A stretch of 17,988 nt of DNA from Geobacter sp. GTDB lineage: Bacteria > Desulfobacterota > Desulfuromonadia > Geobacterales > DSM-12255. The stretch is taken from the NCBI GenBank assembly GCA_012026855.1, contig VEOV01000154.1:1-17988 (forward strand). The letters run 5' to 3'. Position numbers and translations under genes: made by a program. The notes below the pieces were generated by a model, which was not told the origin of the DNA, made no database searches, and saw only the letters and a program-made list of their open reading frames with translations. Below are positions 1 to 7,089 of this stretch, piece by piece; within the stretch, counting starts at the first letter, position 1, and every line of letters starts with the position of its first letter.

Positions 1-325
1 GGAGAATTACCATCGCGGCATGGGACGCTACCTGCACCGCCGTGCCATCGCCGGCATTGTACCGGACCTGGTGACCTGGAAGCAGGACAAGGGCATGGGG
101 CCACCCCATGAGGAAACAAAGCATATGCCGCAGCTCGATCTTGATTCATTGCACCCAGCACTGGCAGAAACCATTGACCTGGAAAAGCTGCGCTATCAGC
201 TTAACTCCTTAGAAACCCCAGGCAGCAAGCCTGAGCACAGCCAGCTCTTGAGCCACCGGAGTATACGCACCGTTAAACAGCTTGACGACTGGATGAAGCA
301 TCAACTTTGCGAGGAAAACCTATGA
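1..325 (+). CDS. Asparagine-synthase-like lasso macrocyclase, C-terminal end (5' truncated by window)
   Basis: The frame is open from the left edge (codons start at position 2) to a TGA at 323-325, so only about 107 C-terminal residues are seen. The segment ENYHRGMGRYLHRRAIAG followed by IVPDLVTWKQDKGMG matches the end of the class-B asparagine synthase synthetase domain, where basic residues and a conserved 'G-(I/L)-(V/L)-P-x-x-V-x-W-(R/K)-x-x-K' stretch occur. In a lasso-peptide locus such a protein adenylates a Glu or Asp side chain of the core and closes the macrolactam with the N-terminal amine. That assignment rests on the precursor at 2797, the B2 protease at 11203 and the exporter at 11698, because the catalytic part is outside the window. 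Its stop overlaps the next start in an ATGA, which implies translational coupling. An ordinary AsnB is the alternative. Confidence 0.72.
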   Translation, partial: ENYHRGMGRYLHRRAIAGIVPDLVTWKQDKGMGPPHEETKHMPQLDLDSLHPALAETIDLEKLRYQLNSLETPGSKPEHSQLLSHRSIRTVKQLDDWMKHQLCEENL

Positions 326-1128
326 GCGGCATTGCACCAGAGCTGTTGACCCGGATATTGGGCATACCGCTCTTCACCACCCCCTACTTCCTCCCGGTCT
401 ACCCATCCGGCGACCAGGGCTCATGGCGGCTGTCACAGCTGGCTACCGGCTTTGATCACGGATATTACACCAGCCAATGGCTCGTCTCCGGCATGCCGCT
501 CCTGCTGCGGCGCAATCCTGGCAATCCGGAACTGTGGGAGACCTGGATGTCGCTCACCCCGCACGAAATCGAGAGCCAGGAACCAGGCTGTCACTGCGCC
601 CATGGGCATACGGCCATCATGGGTCTGGGGATGGGGTGGGTTGCCATGAATGCAGCACTGAATCCGGCCGTTCGCAAAGTTACGGTGATAGAGCTGGATC
701 AGGAAGTGATCGAGCTGATCGGCTCCAGCAACATCATCGGACAACTGCCGCCGGAGATCGCGGCCAAGATTACGGTAGTCAAAGCCAATGCCATGGAATG
801 GCAGCCGGCTGAGCCGGTAGATTTCCTTTACGCAGACATCTGGAGGCCGGTGGCCGACACCAATGCATTGGGAGACACCCGTTGCATGCAAAAAAATGTT
901 CAGGCAAAAAGGGTTTATTTCTGGGGGCAGGAACTGCGGCTCTACACCGCCTTCAGAGAGCGGTTCGGCGAAGAAACGCCGCTGACGCTGGCCGGGCTGA
1001 AACAGTGCGTCAACGAGGATTTGCAGTTACCACTACTGCTGCCGTGGGGGGATGACTACCCGGCTATGATCGAAATGGCGGTTAAGAATCGCATCACCAG
1101 AGGATTGCCGCTGGAGGAAGCGGCATAG
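322..1128 (+). CDS. Class I SAM-dependent methyltransferase / spermidine-synthase-like protein
   Basis: The protein is 268 residues from the ATG at 322, which overlaps the upstream stop (ATGA) and has GAGGA about 6 nt before it. The longer frame from 307 lies inside the upstream gene and is less likely. A Rossmann nucleotide-binding loop is visible as GLGMGW around residues 101-106. An acidic strand end VIELD at about 122-126 is the usual place for the residue that binds the SAM ribose, and DFLYADIWRP further on resembles motif IV. The pattern recalls spermidine-synthase-fold proteins. In a lasso locus a methyltransferase could modify the peptide carboxylate or a side chain, which is inference only. 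It is probably co-transcribed with the cyclase-like gene. I cannot tell polyamine synthase from methyltransferase by sequence alone. Confidence 0.72.
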   Translation: MSGIAPELLTRILGIPLFTTPYFLPVYPSGDQGSWRLSQLATGFDHGYYTSQWLVSGMPLLLRRNPGNPELWETWMSLTPHEIESQEPGCHCAHGHTAIMGLGMGWVAMNAALNPAVRKVTVIELDQEVIELIGSSNIIGQLPPEIAAKITVVKANAMEWQPAEPVDFLYADIWRPVADTNALGDTRCMQKNVQAKRVYFWGQELRLYTAFRERFGEETPLTLAGLKQCVNEDLQLPLLLPWGDDYPAMIEMAVKNRITRGLPLEEAA

Positions 1129-1158
1129 TTCATTATCAACAGCAAAAGGAATCTCAAG

Positions 1159-1275
1159 GTTGCTCAAAAATGGTCAGATCGTCGTACCCGCAGAGAGCCC
1201 AGCGGAGGCGTAGCAGCGCTACGCCGCACAAGGTGGCAAACAAGTACGAAGGCAAAGTGGCCGTTTTCAACAACC
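1159..1275. repeat. Intergenic inverted-repeat element with an inner perfect hairpin
   Basis: The element is bounded by GTTGCTCAAAAATGG (1159-1173) and its imperfect inverse CCGTTTTCAACAACC (1261-1275). Inside is a perfect 8-bp stem GGCGTAGC/GCTACGCC with a 3-nt loop at 1207-1225. It fills nearly all the space between the convergent genes ending at 1128 (+) and 1277 (-). The architecture resembles dispersed intergenic repeats that I recall from Geobacter genomes, with the same GTTG...CAAC ends. That recollection needs a genome search. It may also work as a bidirectional terminator in the RNA, although no clear T-run is present. Confidence 0.6.
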
Positions 1276-1276
1276 G

Positions 1277-1585
1277 CTATCCCAGGTAAACGTTAAACAC
1301 CGCTTCATAGTAGTATACGTTCGGATCCGGGGTGCCGGCGTGAGTGGCGGAGATATGGATCAGCTCAGGGCCAAAACCTTCTGCAGTCATTTGATAGGAG
1401 TCGTCTGGCAGAGCCGCTGCACCGGCCGGTGGATCGAAATTAAGGGTAAAACTATCGTATGTCCGGGATATCTGCTGTGTAGTTATATTATTGAGACGCA
1501 GTTCGATAGACTGGTCAGCCCCTAACTGCAGGTTAAAATTTTTCCCAACATATTGCTCAAACATCGCTCTACTAAATTTCTCCAT
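1277..1585 (-). CDS. DUF6916-like small protein
   Basis: This is a 102-residue acidic protein with no signal peptide or membrane segment. It starts at ATG 1585 with a strong Shine-Dalgarno (GGAGGGG) 4-5 nt upstream on the minus strand. The motif order (F..YVG..F.L, a central ISRTYDSFTLNF, and a final ISATHAG...YYYEAVFN) resembles the DUF6916 family as I recall it. Its members are often encoded next to phage tail-collar (microcystin-dependent-like) proteins, and here the divergent neighbour at 1797 is exactly such a gene. Biochemical function is unknown. A likely role is partner or chaperone of the collar protein, which is inference. It shares a 211-bp AT-rich intergenic region with that gene; ATTATA at 1687-1692 (TATAAT on the minus strand) is a possible -10 box. 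Confidence 0.65.
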   Translation of the reverse strand: MEKFSRAMFEQYVGKNFNLQLGADQSIELRLNNITTQQISRTYDSFTLNFDPPAGAAALPDDSYQMTAEGFGPELIHISATHAGTPDPNVYYYEAVFNVYLG

Positions 1586-1724
1586 TTCACCCCTCCATTA
1601 GAAAATTATTCAGATTTGCAGGTACGCTTGACTTAAATGTAAATGAGCCAAAATCAATTAGCAATGATGTTCTGCAACATTGCTATATTATACAATTAAT
1701 ATTTTTGCAGCTACTTTTTCCTCA

Positions 1725-1753
1725 TTGACATTCTCATATTTATCTGAGATAAG
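1725..1753 (+). promoter_or_regulatory. Sigma-70-type promoter for the tail-collar gene
   Basis: A perfect -35 box TTGACA (1725-1730) is followed by a 17-nt spacer and GATAAG (1748-1753), which matches four of six bases of TATAAT. Transcription would start near 1760 and leave a leader of about 37 nt that contains the AGGAGG at 1785-1790. Confidence 0.5.
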
Positions 1754-1796
1754 CATTCCTAATTAGTAGTTATCTATGCTGCATAGGAGGATTGTG

Positions 1797-2417
1797 ATGG
1801 ATTGTTACTTGGGTATGGTCACTACGTTTGCATTCAGCTTCGCTCCGATGGGTTTTGCCCAGTGTAACGGGCAACAAATGAACATCACGCAGAACAGTGC
1901 GCTCTACTCGCTGCTGGGAATTGCTTTCGGCGGCGACAGCAAAACCTACTTCAACGTGCCGGACCTGAGAAGCCGTGTTCCGGCACATTGCGGCCAGGGA
2001 AACGGCCTAAACAGCCGTACCTTTGCCGTGGCATTCGGCCAGGAAAACGAAACCCTGGCAACCGCCAACCTGCCGCCCCACAACCATCCGCTTGCGGAGA
2101 CACAAACAGGCCAGACCGTAACGGCAACGGCAACGGCAACAGTGAATGCCACCACAGCCTTGGGCACCTTGCCAGGCCCAACCGGCAACTACTGGTCAAA
2201 GGTCTCTAACGGATCGGCTGGAATCCCGGGTTATAACACCCCAAAAAACACTACCATGGCCTCTGACGCAGTCACTGTCGCAGTTACTCCAGTCTTCAAC
2301 AAAGCAAATCTGACCATCGGCGCAACAGGCAGCGGCACAGCCTTTCCGCTGGCCCAGCCATCACTCGCGCTCAATTTCTGCATCTGTACGGCTGGGATCT
2401 ACCCAACCAGAACCTGA
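1797..2417 (+). CDS. Phage tail-collar domain protein (microcystin-dependent-protein-like)
   Basis: The protein is 206 residues from ATG 1797, which has AGGAGG at 1785-1790 with 6-nt spacing; the in-frame TTG at 1776 lacks such a site. The N-terminus MDCYLGMVTTFAFSFAPMGF continues into AQCNGQQMNITQNSALYSLLG..FGGD..TYFNVPDLRSRVP, which is the tail collar signature (PF07484 type). The middle is rich in Thr and Ala (VTATATATVNATTALG), followed by a beta-rich C-terminal part. Relatives occur as stand-alone genes in many non-phage bacterial chromosomes, often next to DUF6916-like genes, as here. There is no Sec signal. Whether it forms a fibre or is a substrate of the neighbouring modifying enzymes is unknown. 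Its own promoter and a downstream hairpin make it a single-gene unit inside the larger locus. Confidence 0.85.
   Translation: MDCYLGMVTTFAFSFAPMGFAQCNGQQMNITQNSALYSLLGIAFGGDSKTYFNVPDLRSRVPAHCGQGNGLNSRTFAVAFGQENETLATANLPPHNHPLAETQTGQTVTATATATVNATTALGTLPGPTGNYWSKVSNGSAGIPGYNTPKNTTMASDAVTVAVTPVFNKANLTIGATGSGTAFPLAQPSLALNFCICTAGIYPTRT
2120..2140 (+). repeat. In-frame hexamer tandem repeat (AACGGC x3)
   Basis: Three exact copies of AACGGC followed by AAC encode the alternating Thr-Ala stretch in the tail-collar protein. The unit is six bases, so copy-number change would add or remove two residues without shifting frame. Confidence 0.55.
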
Positions 2418-2426
2418 CAAAAACAT

Positions 2427-2462
2427 TTCCCCTGCGCCGCGTTCAAAGAGGGCGCAGGGGAA
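2427..2462 (+). terminator. Strong hairpin, probable terminator of the tail-collar gene
   Basis: A perfect 12-bp stem TTCCCCTGCGCC / GGCGCAGGGGAA with a 12-nt loop begins 9 nt after the tail-collar stop. Only TTAT follows, so the U-tract is poor. It may act as an RNA-stabilising hairpin or a weak intrinsic terminator. Confidence 0.6.
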
Positions 2463-2548
2463 TTATCGCGTTCACCACCCAGTCAAATCTCCCTTGACAG
2501 ATGGGCATGCCGCAACAAAGAAAAAGTCATTTTTATTACACTTTCACA

Positions 2549-2625
2549 AAAAGCATTAGCAGAAAACTATTTTTAAAATGTTAATTTGTAAATTTACACC
2601 GACCATGAAAAGCACTTGCAGAAAA
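2549..2625 (+). repeat. Imperfect 18-bp direct repeat in the AT-rich spacer
   Basis: The 18-mers at 2549-2566 and 2608-2625 match at 16 of 18 positions (AAAAGCA..AGCAGAAAA against AAAAGCA..TGCAGAAAA). The second copy begins the rhodanese remnant. It may mark the edge of the deletion or duplication that truncated the remnant, or it may be chance in an A-rich stretch. Confidence 0.3.
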
Positions 2626-2716
2626 GCTGATCAGGATGGGATCTCACAAGGTTTACGTTCTCGAAGGTGGCTGGAAAGCCTGGCTTCAGGCCGGCTTTCC
2701 GACAGAGCTGAACTAA
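2609..2716 (+). pseudogene. Rhodanese remnant (C-terminal end only)
   Basis: Read in frame from 2609 the DNA encodes a segment ending ALAEKLIRMG, then KVYVLEGGWKAWLQAGFPTE, LN and TAA at 2714-2716. It matches the C-terminus of the intact rhodanese at 8161-8574 (QKLIRKG..KVYALAGGWQAWLQAGYPTE, LK) at most positions. The active-site Cys region and everything upstream are absent, and there is no start codon with a ribosome-binding site. It is therefore a decayed duplicate. It lies 80 bp upstream of the intact lasso precursor, which mirrors the intact rhodanese lying upstream of the decayed precursor at 8696. The rest of the 2418-2796 spacer holds the terminator hairpin, the direct repeat and otherwise AT-rich DNA without visible genes. 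Confidence 0.8.
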
Positions 2717-2796
2717 CAGCTGATGGAAGCAAATTACGGGTAAACGTTGCTGCATTTTTGATTTAGAGCATATATCGCCAAAAGGAGATTACAATA

Positions 2797-2976
2797 ATGA
2801 ACCAAAAGACGAAAATGCCGGCAGGAAAACCATACAGAGCCATTTCAAGTGACGGAGCGCCACGGACCTGGAGTGCGCCGAAGTTGCGACGAATATCGGC
2901 CTCAAGGGGGACTGAAGGCAAAGCTAAAACATGCGCCTTTGAGTGCGGATTAAAGGGCGGTTATGCGCTAAGCTGA
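2797..2976 (+). CDS. Lasso peptide precursor (leader + 19-residue core)
   Basis: A 59-codon gene starts at ATG 2797 with AAAGGAG at 2781-2787 and stops at TGA 2974-2976. The leader, residues 1-40, contains W25-S-A-P28-K-L30, which fits the YxxPxL motif bound by lasso RiPP recognition elements, and Thr39 at the penultimate (-2) position. The predicted core is residues 41-59, GKAKTCAFECGLKGGYALS. Gly1 and Glu9 are spaced for a nine-membered macrolactam ring, with Cys6 and Cys10 available for a disulfide. Tyr16 is near the tail, and the C-terminal Ser19 is what lasso kinases of the paeninodin type phosphorylate. The locus holds the cyclase-like, B2, exporter and HprK-like kinase genes needed to process it. 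Core boundaries are inferred from family rules rather than observed. Because it is so short it is easily missed by gene callers. Confidence 0.87.
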   Translation: MNQKTKMPAGKPYRAISSDGAPRTWSAPKLRRISASRGTEGKAKTCAFECGLKGGYALS

Positions 2977-3101
2977 TATCCCTTGACATGTTTGATCTGA
3001 ACCGTCTCCAATGCACTTCATGGGGAATACGGATTTAAGCAATAATTCCGAGTTACGGGAATTTGTTATGCAAATTAAATGTTTCATAAACAACAGGTAC
3101 T

Positions 3102-3671
3102 ATGACAGAAAGTGTTAACCTCCCCGGCGGCACAAACACCGATAACATCTGTATCAAATGCGCCCTCTGCTGTGATGGCAGCCTGTTCCCGAAAGCTGCG
3201 CTTCACCCCAGCGATGATGTATCGTTTCTCAACCAGATGGGGGTCGAGTCTTTCATTGAGGGTGACCGGCATTTTTTCCAGCTTCCCTGTAGTGCTCTTG
3301 CCGACAAGGTCTGCACCCTCTATCACAACCGGCACCGTTTTCGAGTCTGCAGGCGGTTCAAATGCAAACTGCTGAAACAGTTTTTGTCCGCTGAGATATC
3401 GTTCGATGCAGCACTTAAGGTGATCTGCGAAGTTTTCAAGCGCCGCCAGAGCATACAAAAACTTAAAGAACTTTTCTTGCCCGCTGTCGACACCACAATT
3501 ATCTCACTAATCAATGCAATAAGACAAAGCAGCTATATTGAGAAGCATTCGTTCCGAAGCACCTACGGACAACAACTCCTTGATTGTGTAATTCTGGAGG
3601 AGCTGCTCAGGAGCCGGTTTTACCTGGAATCCCGTCAGCGTCCGGAAATCCTGCACAACGCTCGGGATTGA
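3102..3671 (+). CDS. YkgJ-type CxxCxxCC cysteine-cluster protein
   Basis: The protein is 189 residues. The N-terminal motif CIKCALCC (about residues 17-24) followed by LPC, VC and RRFKC is the zinc/iron-binding cluster pattern of the YkgJ family (PF03692 type). The C-terminal half is helical and charged without recognisable motifs. Members are poorly understood; some sit near radical or metal-dependent modification enzymes. Here it is the first gene after the lasso precursor and only 3 nt upstream of the fusion sulfotransferase, so it likely belongs to the same transcript. Its start has only a weak ribosome-binding site (AGG near 3095). A metal-dependent role in maturation is conceivable but not shown. 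Confidence 0.75.
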   Translation: MTESVNLPGGTNTDNICIKCALCCDGSLFPKAALHPSDDVSFLNQMGVESFIEGDRHFFQLPCSALADKVCTLYHNRHRFRVCRRFKCKLLKQFLSAEISFDAALKVICEVFKRRQSIQKLKELFLPAVDTTIISLINAIRQSSYIEKHSFRSTYGQQLLDCVILEELLRSRFYLESRQRPEILHNARD

Positions 3672-3674
3672 GCC

Positions 3675-5285
3675 ATGAAGACCAACAACATGATTGACTT
3701 TACAAAATGCTATCGTGACTTGCGCAGCCCTGAATTGCACTTTTCCGTCTCCAGCCGTGATCTACGCCCCGACATGGATATCATCACCTACCTGAAGGTT
3801 GTGTACATCTATTTGGACATCAACCAGATCACGGATGTTTTCGGTAACTGTCTTTTCCCGTCGCGGCTCTATGGCGGCCGCCCCTACGACCGGAAATACG
3901 CCCTGACTGAGGAACATGTCCGGACTCTGATGGATCATGGCATCGGCTTGTCACTCACCCTGACCAATCATTTCTTCGATGACGAAAGCTACCGGCACAG
4001 CTACGGTTTTCTCAAGAACCATCACCGGCATGGCAATTCCATTGTCTGCACCAACGATGACCTGGCGCTACGCCTCAGGAATGATTTCCCTGACTTCACC
4101 CTCAAGGCGAGCATCATTAAAAACCTGAATACGCAACCAAAGATCGAAAATGCTCTGAAGCTTTATGATTACGTCACCCTCCCGATGGACGTTAACGATG
4201 ACGATGATCTGCTGAATGACCTGACGGAAAAAGAGCGTATCATACTCTTCGGCAACGCCGGTTGCGCCTACACCTGCCCGGAGAGGAGCTGCTATCAGGG
4301 TTTCTCGGAGAACATACAGGGCAAGGCAGTTACTTCGCTCTGCTCCAAAGAGAGATTGCCACGGCTGGATCAGGGTCAGGTCTGGTTCGATGTGGCCAAG
4401 CTGCAAAGAATGGGATTTACCTCCTTCAAGATGATTCCTCCGCAAAAGTCCGAAATCAGGGAGATTTCGCAACAGTACAGCCGTATCAGTAAGACGACTG
4501 CCACTGTGCCGCCTGCCGGTCAACCTGGAGCATGGCTCTGTTCCTATCCCAAATGCGGCCGTTCCTGGCTCCGCTTCCTGATCGCCAACTACATGAATCT
4601 CCATTACGATCTTGGTTTGGAGATAGATTTTCATTCCATCTTCAAGCTACTGCCCAATGACGGAAATGACACGCTTAAGGGGGTCAGCGGTTATCAATTT
4701 GCCGCTGACTCCCGCTTTCCCATGGTTGTTGCCAGTCATACATACTGGCGTAAGGAAAGATTTGACGGGGCGCCACTGATTTTCATGCTCCGCGCCGTTC
4801 CCGATGTAACTGTTTCAGACTATTTTCACACCTCTCGCCTGCTCAACACCTATAACGGCACACTCAAGGAATTCATCCGTGATCCGCAGGGTGGAATGCA
4901 CAGCTATTTGCGCTATCTCAGCTCCTGGGCGGATTTCATCAGGTCAGGCCAGACCCAGGTACATCTGGTACGGTATGAGGAGCTCCACGCCCGAACAGCG
5001 GAAGTGGCGGCCGGGGTTTTATCTTTTCTGGGCATTCCCGTCGACCGTTCGCTCCTTGCTGAAGCGGTCAAGCTCTCGTCGTTTGAAGCCATGAGTCACG
5101 TAGAACAAGAGAGAGGGATTGCCGGACACGTATGCCATTTCGGTGATCCGGAAGCCAGAAGAGTTAGAAAGGGCCGGGTCAACGGCTACCTGGAGTATCT
5201 GGATGATGAGGACATGGCCTACATTGAGGATATCTATTCGAAATATCCTTTGGCTGCTCTGCCTGTGCAATGGCCGGCAGCATGA
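3675..5285 (+). CDS. Fusion protein: Cys-cluster TIM-barrel-like (U32-type) N-domain + PAPS sulfotransferase
   Basis: The protein is 536 residues with two parts. Residues 1 to about 275 resemble a U32-peptidase/UbiU-V-like barrel. They carry a cysteine cluster C197-x3-C201-x4-C206-x16-C223 (GNAGCAYTCPERSCY ... CS), a pattern used for Fe-S binding in that family. After a Pro/Thr-rich linker, residues about 286-536 form a sulfotransferase: SYPKCGRSW (290-298) is the 5'-phosphosulfate loop with Lys293, RAVPDVTVSDY (373-383) is the 3'-phosphate site, and RKGRVNGY lies near the end. It would transfer sulfate from PAPS to a hydroxyl or amine. It overlaps the kinase start (ATGA at 5282-5285). The N-domain assignment is by pattern and less certain than the sulfotransferase. 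Confidence 0.75.
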   Translation: MKTNNMIDFTKCYRDLRSPELHFSVSSRDLRPDMDIITYLKVVYIYLDINQITDVFGNCLFPSRLYGGRPYDRKYALTEEHVRTLMDHGIGLSLTLTNHFFDDESYRHSYGFLKNHHRHGNSIVCTNDDLALRLRNDFPDFTLKASIIKNLNTQPKIENALKLYDYVTLPMDVNDDDDLLNDLTEKERIILFGNAGCAYTCPERSCYQGFSENIQGKAVTSLCSKERLPRLDQGQVWFDVAKLQRMGFTSFKMIPPQKSEIREISQQYSRISKTTATVPPAGQPGAWLCSYPKCGRSWLRFLIANYMNLHYDLGLEIDFHSIFKLLPNDGNDTLKGVSGYQFAADSRFPMVVASHTYWRKERFDGAPLIFMLRAVPDVTVSDYFHTSRLLNTYNGTLKEFIRDPQGGMHSYLRYLSSWADFIRSGQTQVHLVRYEELHARTAEVAAGVLSFLGIPVDRSLLAEAVKLSSFEAMSHVEQERGIAGHVCHFGDPEARRVRKGRVNGYLEYLDDEDMAYIEDIYSKYPLAALPVQWPAA

Positions 5286-6220
5286 TTACATCTCTCAAAG
5301 GCATTGATTATCCCATGACTTGCAACTATCGCATTTTCGGTCTAAATATCGCTTCCCGCCTCCCCCTGCCTTCACCGGCTCTGCCCAATCTCCAGCCGGA
5401 TGATGCCGATGTGGTTATAACTTACGGTTCCACTCCGGCTTCGCTAGCTGCTCCGGTCATCAATGGCGTGCGCTATCAGGCCGCGCCGGATGAGTTTCTG
5501 CTCAAGGTGGACAAAGTTGCCAGCTTTTATGTGCATAGTGGCAGCCGCATCACCATTATGCCTGAAAATGGGGCTGGCGAGGATGATATCCTGGTATTCC
5601 TTATGGGGTCGGCTTTCGGAGCGCTCTTGCACCAGCGCAATATCCTGGTGTTGCACGGCAGTGCCATTGCGGTTAACGGCCAGAGCATAGCCTTCTGCGG
5701 CCCGTCAGGCATCGGCAAATCGACTCTGGCCGCTGCACTCCAGCAACGCAACTACCCTTTTCTGGCCGACGACCTCTGCGCCATCAGCATCTCCACTGGC
5801 CGTCCGGTAATCATTCCTGGTTTTCCGCGGCTCAAACTCTGGGCCGACACCCTGAAAAAGCTGGACAAATGCTGTGACAAGCTCAAAAGCGTCCGTTGGG
5901 CAGGCGAGCTGGAAAAGTACTTCCTGCCGGTTGACTCCTACCAGCATGCACCGCTGCCGCTACAAGCAGTATTCATCCTGGAATCATCCAATAAGGACAC
6001 CCTGGCAGTCACCCAGTTGCCGGGGAATGAGAAGATTGATCCGCTTATTGAACATACCTACCGGAGGCGCTTTCTGCATGGCCTTGGCGGCAAAAAGGAC
6101 CATTTCAAGCAGTGTGCGGCAGTAGCGGCCAATGTTGACGTTCACCGGGTCGTCAGGCCCGATAAAGGCTTCCGGCTCAATGAACTGGTTGACCTGCTGG
6201 CGGAGCATTTTCCGTTATGA
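5282..6220 (+). CDS. HPr-kinase-like protein (candidate lasso peptide Ser kinase)
   Basis: The protein is 312 residues from ATG 5282, which overlaps the preceding stop as ATGA; ATG 5315 is an alternative start and ATG 5270 is less likely. The N-terminal YRIFGLNIASRLPLP resembles the opening of HprK-like proteins found in RiPP loci. A Walker A loop GPSGIGKS lies at residues 140-147 and is followed by FLADDLCAI, the counterpart of the HprK 'VADD' segment. In paeninodin-type clusters such kinases phosphorylate the C-terminal Ser of the lasso precursor, and the precursor at 2797 ends in Ser. This makes it the best-supported tailoring enzyme here. There is no membrane segment. It is translationally coupled to the downstream sulfotransferase through a second ATGA at 6217-6220. 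Confidence 0.85.
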   Translation: MITSLKGIDYPMTCNYRIFGLNIASRLPLPSPALPNLQPDDADVVITYGSTPASLAAPVINGVRYQAAPDEFLLKVDKVASFYVHSGSRITIMPENGAGEDDILVFLMGSAFGALLHQRNILVLHGSAIAVNGQSIAFCGPSGIGKSTLAAALQQRNYPFLADDLCAISISTGRPVIIPGFPRLKLWADTLKKLDKCCDKLKSVRWAGELEKYFLPVDSYQHAPLPLQAVFILESSNKDTLAVTQLPGNEKIDPLIEHTYRRRFLHGLGGKKDHFKQCAAVAANVDVHRVVRPDKGFRLNELVDLLAEHFPL

Positions 6221-7089
6221 ACGGCATAATCTGGCTAGCCTCCTATCCCAAGTCCGGCAACACCTGGTTCCGTATCTTCCTGGCTAACCTGCTGCGCGAT
6301 TGCGACACTCCTGTCAGTATCAACGAGCTTGAAAACACCCCCATTGCGAGCGCCAGAATTCTTTTTGATGAAAACATCGGCTTCGAATCGTCAGACCTTA
6401 CTGCCGATGAGATTGACCGGATCCGCCCAGAGCTGTATTGCCATCTGGCCAAAGATTCTGATACACCGCTCTTCATGAAGGTCCACGACGCCTGCACCCT
6501 GACAGACGGCAACATACCACTGTTTCCTGCTGCAGCAACAGCTGGTGCGATCTATTTTATCCGTAATCCGCTTGACGTAGCCGTCTCCTTCGCCCATCAC
6601 AACGGTACCGGCTACGACGCCGCCATAGCCAGCATGGCAGATGACTCGTTTTCTCTCTGCGGAAAGAATGATCGGCTATATAACCAGCTGCGTCAAAAGC
6701 TCCATACCTGGAGTAATCATGTGCAAAGCTGGCTTGACAATGCGCCGTTTCCGGTCTGCCTGCTCAGCTATGAAGATATGAAGACCAATCCGCAGGAGAC
6801 CTTTACCAGGGCAGTACGCTTTGCCGGACTCGATTTCGATCAAGTCCGGATCGAAAAGGCGATCCGTTTCAGCGCGTTCGAGGCGGTCCGGCAGCAGGAA
6901 GAGGCTGAAGGATTCCAGGAAAAGAGCGCTTCATCCAAGCGTTTTTTTCGTAAAGGGGTAATCGGTTCATGGCTGGAGGAGCTAACCATCGAGCAGATGC
7001 AACAGATCGTGACCGATCACGGCCCAGTGATGCGGCGCTTCGGTTATCTGACTAAAAATGGAGAGATTGCGCTGGACATCGCGCCGTGA
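6217..7089 (+). CDS. PAPS-dependent sulfotransferase
   Basis: The protein is 290 residues and starts in an ATGA overlap with the kinase stop. The N-terminal WLASYPKSGNTWFR (5'-phosphosulfate loop, Lys12), FIRNPLDVAVSFAHH (3'-phosphate site with Arg and Ser) and a C-terminal FFRKGVIGSW are the three classical sulfotransferase-1 elements, all intact. It is probably cytosolic. The acceptor is unknown; the only obvious local peptide target is the lasso precursor, whose core offers Tyr16, Thr5 and Ser19. Tight coupling to the HprK-like gene argues for action on the same product. It is clearly distinct in sequence from the sulfotransferase at 10396 and from the fusion at 3675. Confidence 0.85.
   Translation: MNGIIWLASYPKSGNTWFRIFLANLLRDCDTPVSINELENTPIASARILFDENIGFESSDLTADEIDRIRPELYCHLAKDSDTPLFMKVHDACTLTDGNIPLFPAAATAGAIYFIRNPLDVAVSFAHHNGTGYDAAIASMADDSFSLCGKNDRLYNQLRQKLHTWSNHVQSWLDNAPFPVCLLSYEDMKTNPQETFTRAVRFAGLDFDQVRIEKAIRFSAFEAVRQQEEAEGFQEKSASSKRFFRKGVIGSWLEELTIEQMQQIVTDHGPVMRRFGYLTKNGEIALDIAP

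Noticed and set aside
433..891. A 152-codon minus-strand frame opposite the methyltransferase-like gene
   Set aside because: It lies wholly within a well-supported + strand gene with SAM-binding motifs and has no motifs of its own.
2578..2766. A 62-codon frame over the rhodanese remnant
   Set aside because: Its frame differs from the frame with rhodanese similarity, it has no ribosome-binding site, and its protein shows no recognisable pattern.
2747..2776. Possible promoter TTGCTG-N18-TATATC before the lasso precursor
   Set aside because: The match is weak, and transcription would start on top of the ribosome-binding site, so I do not call it.
2982..3020. TTGACA just after the precursor as a -35 box for the 3102 operon
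   Set aside because: No acceptable -10 box lies at 16-18 nt.
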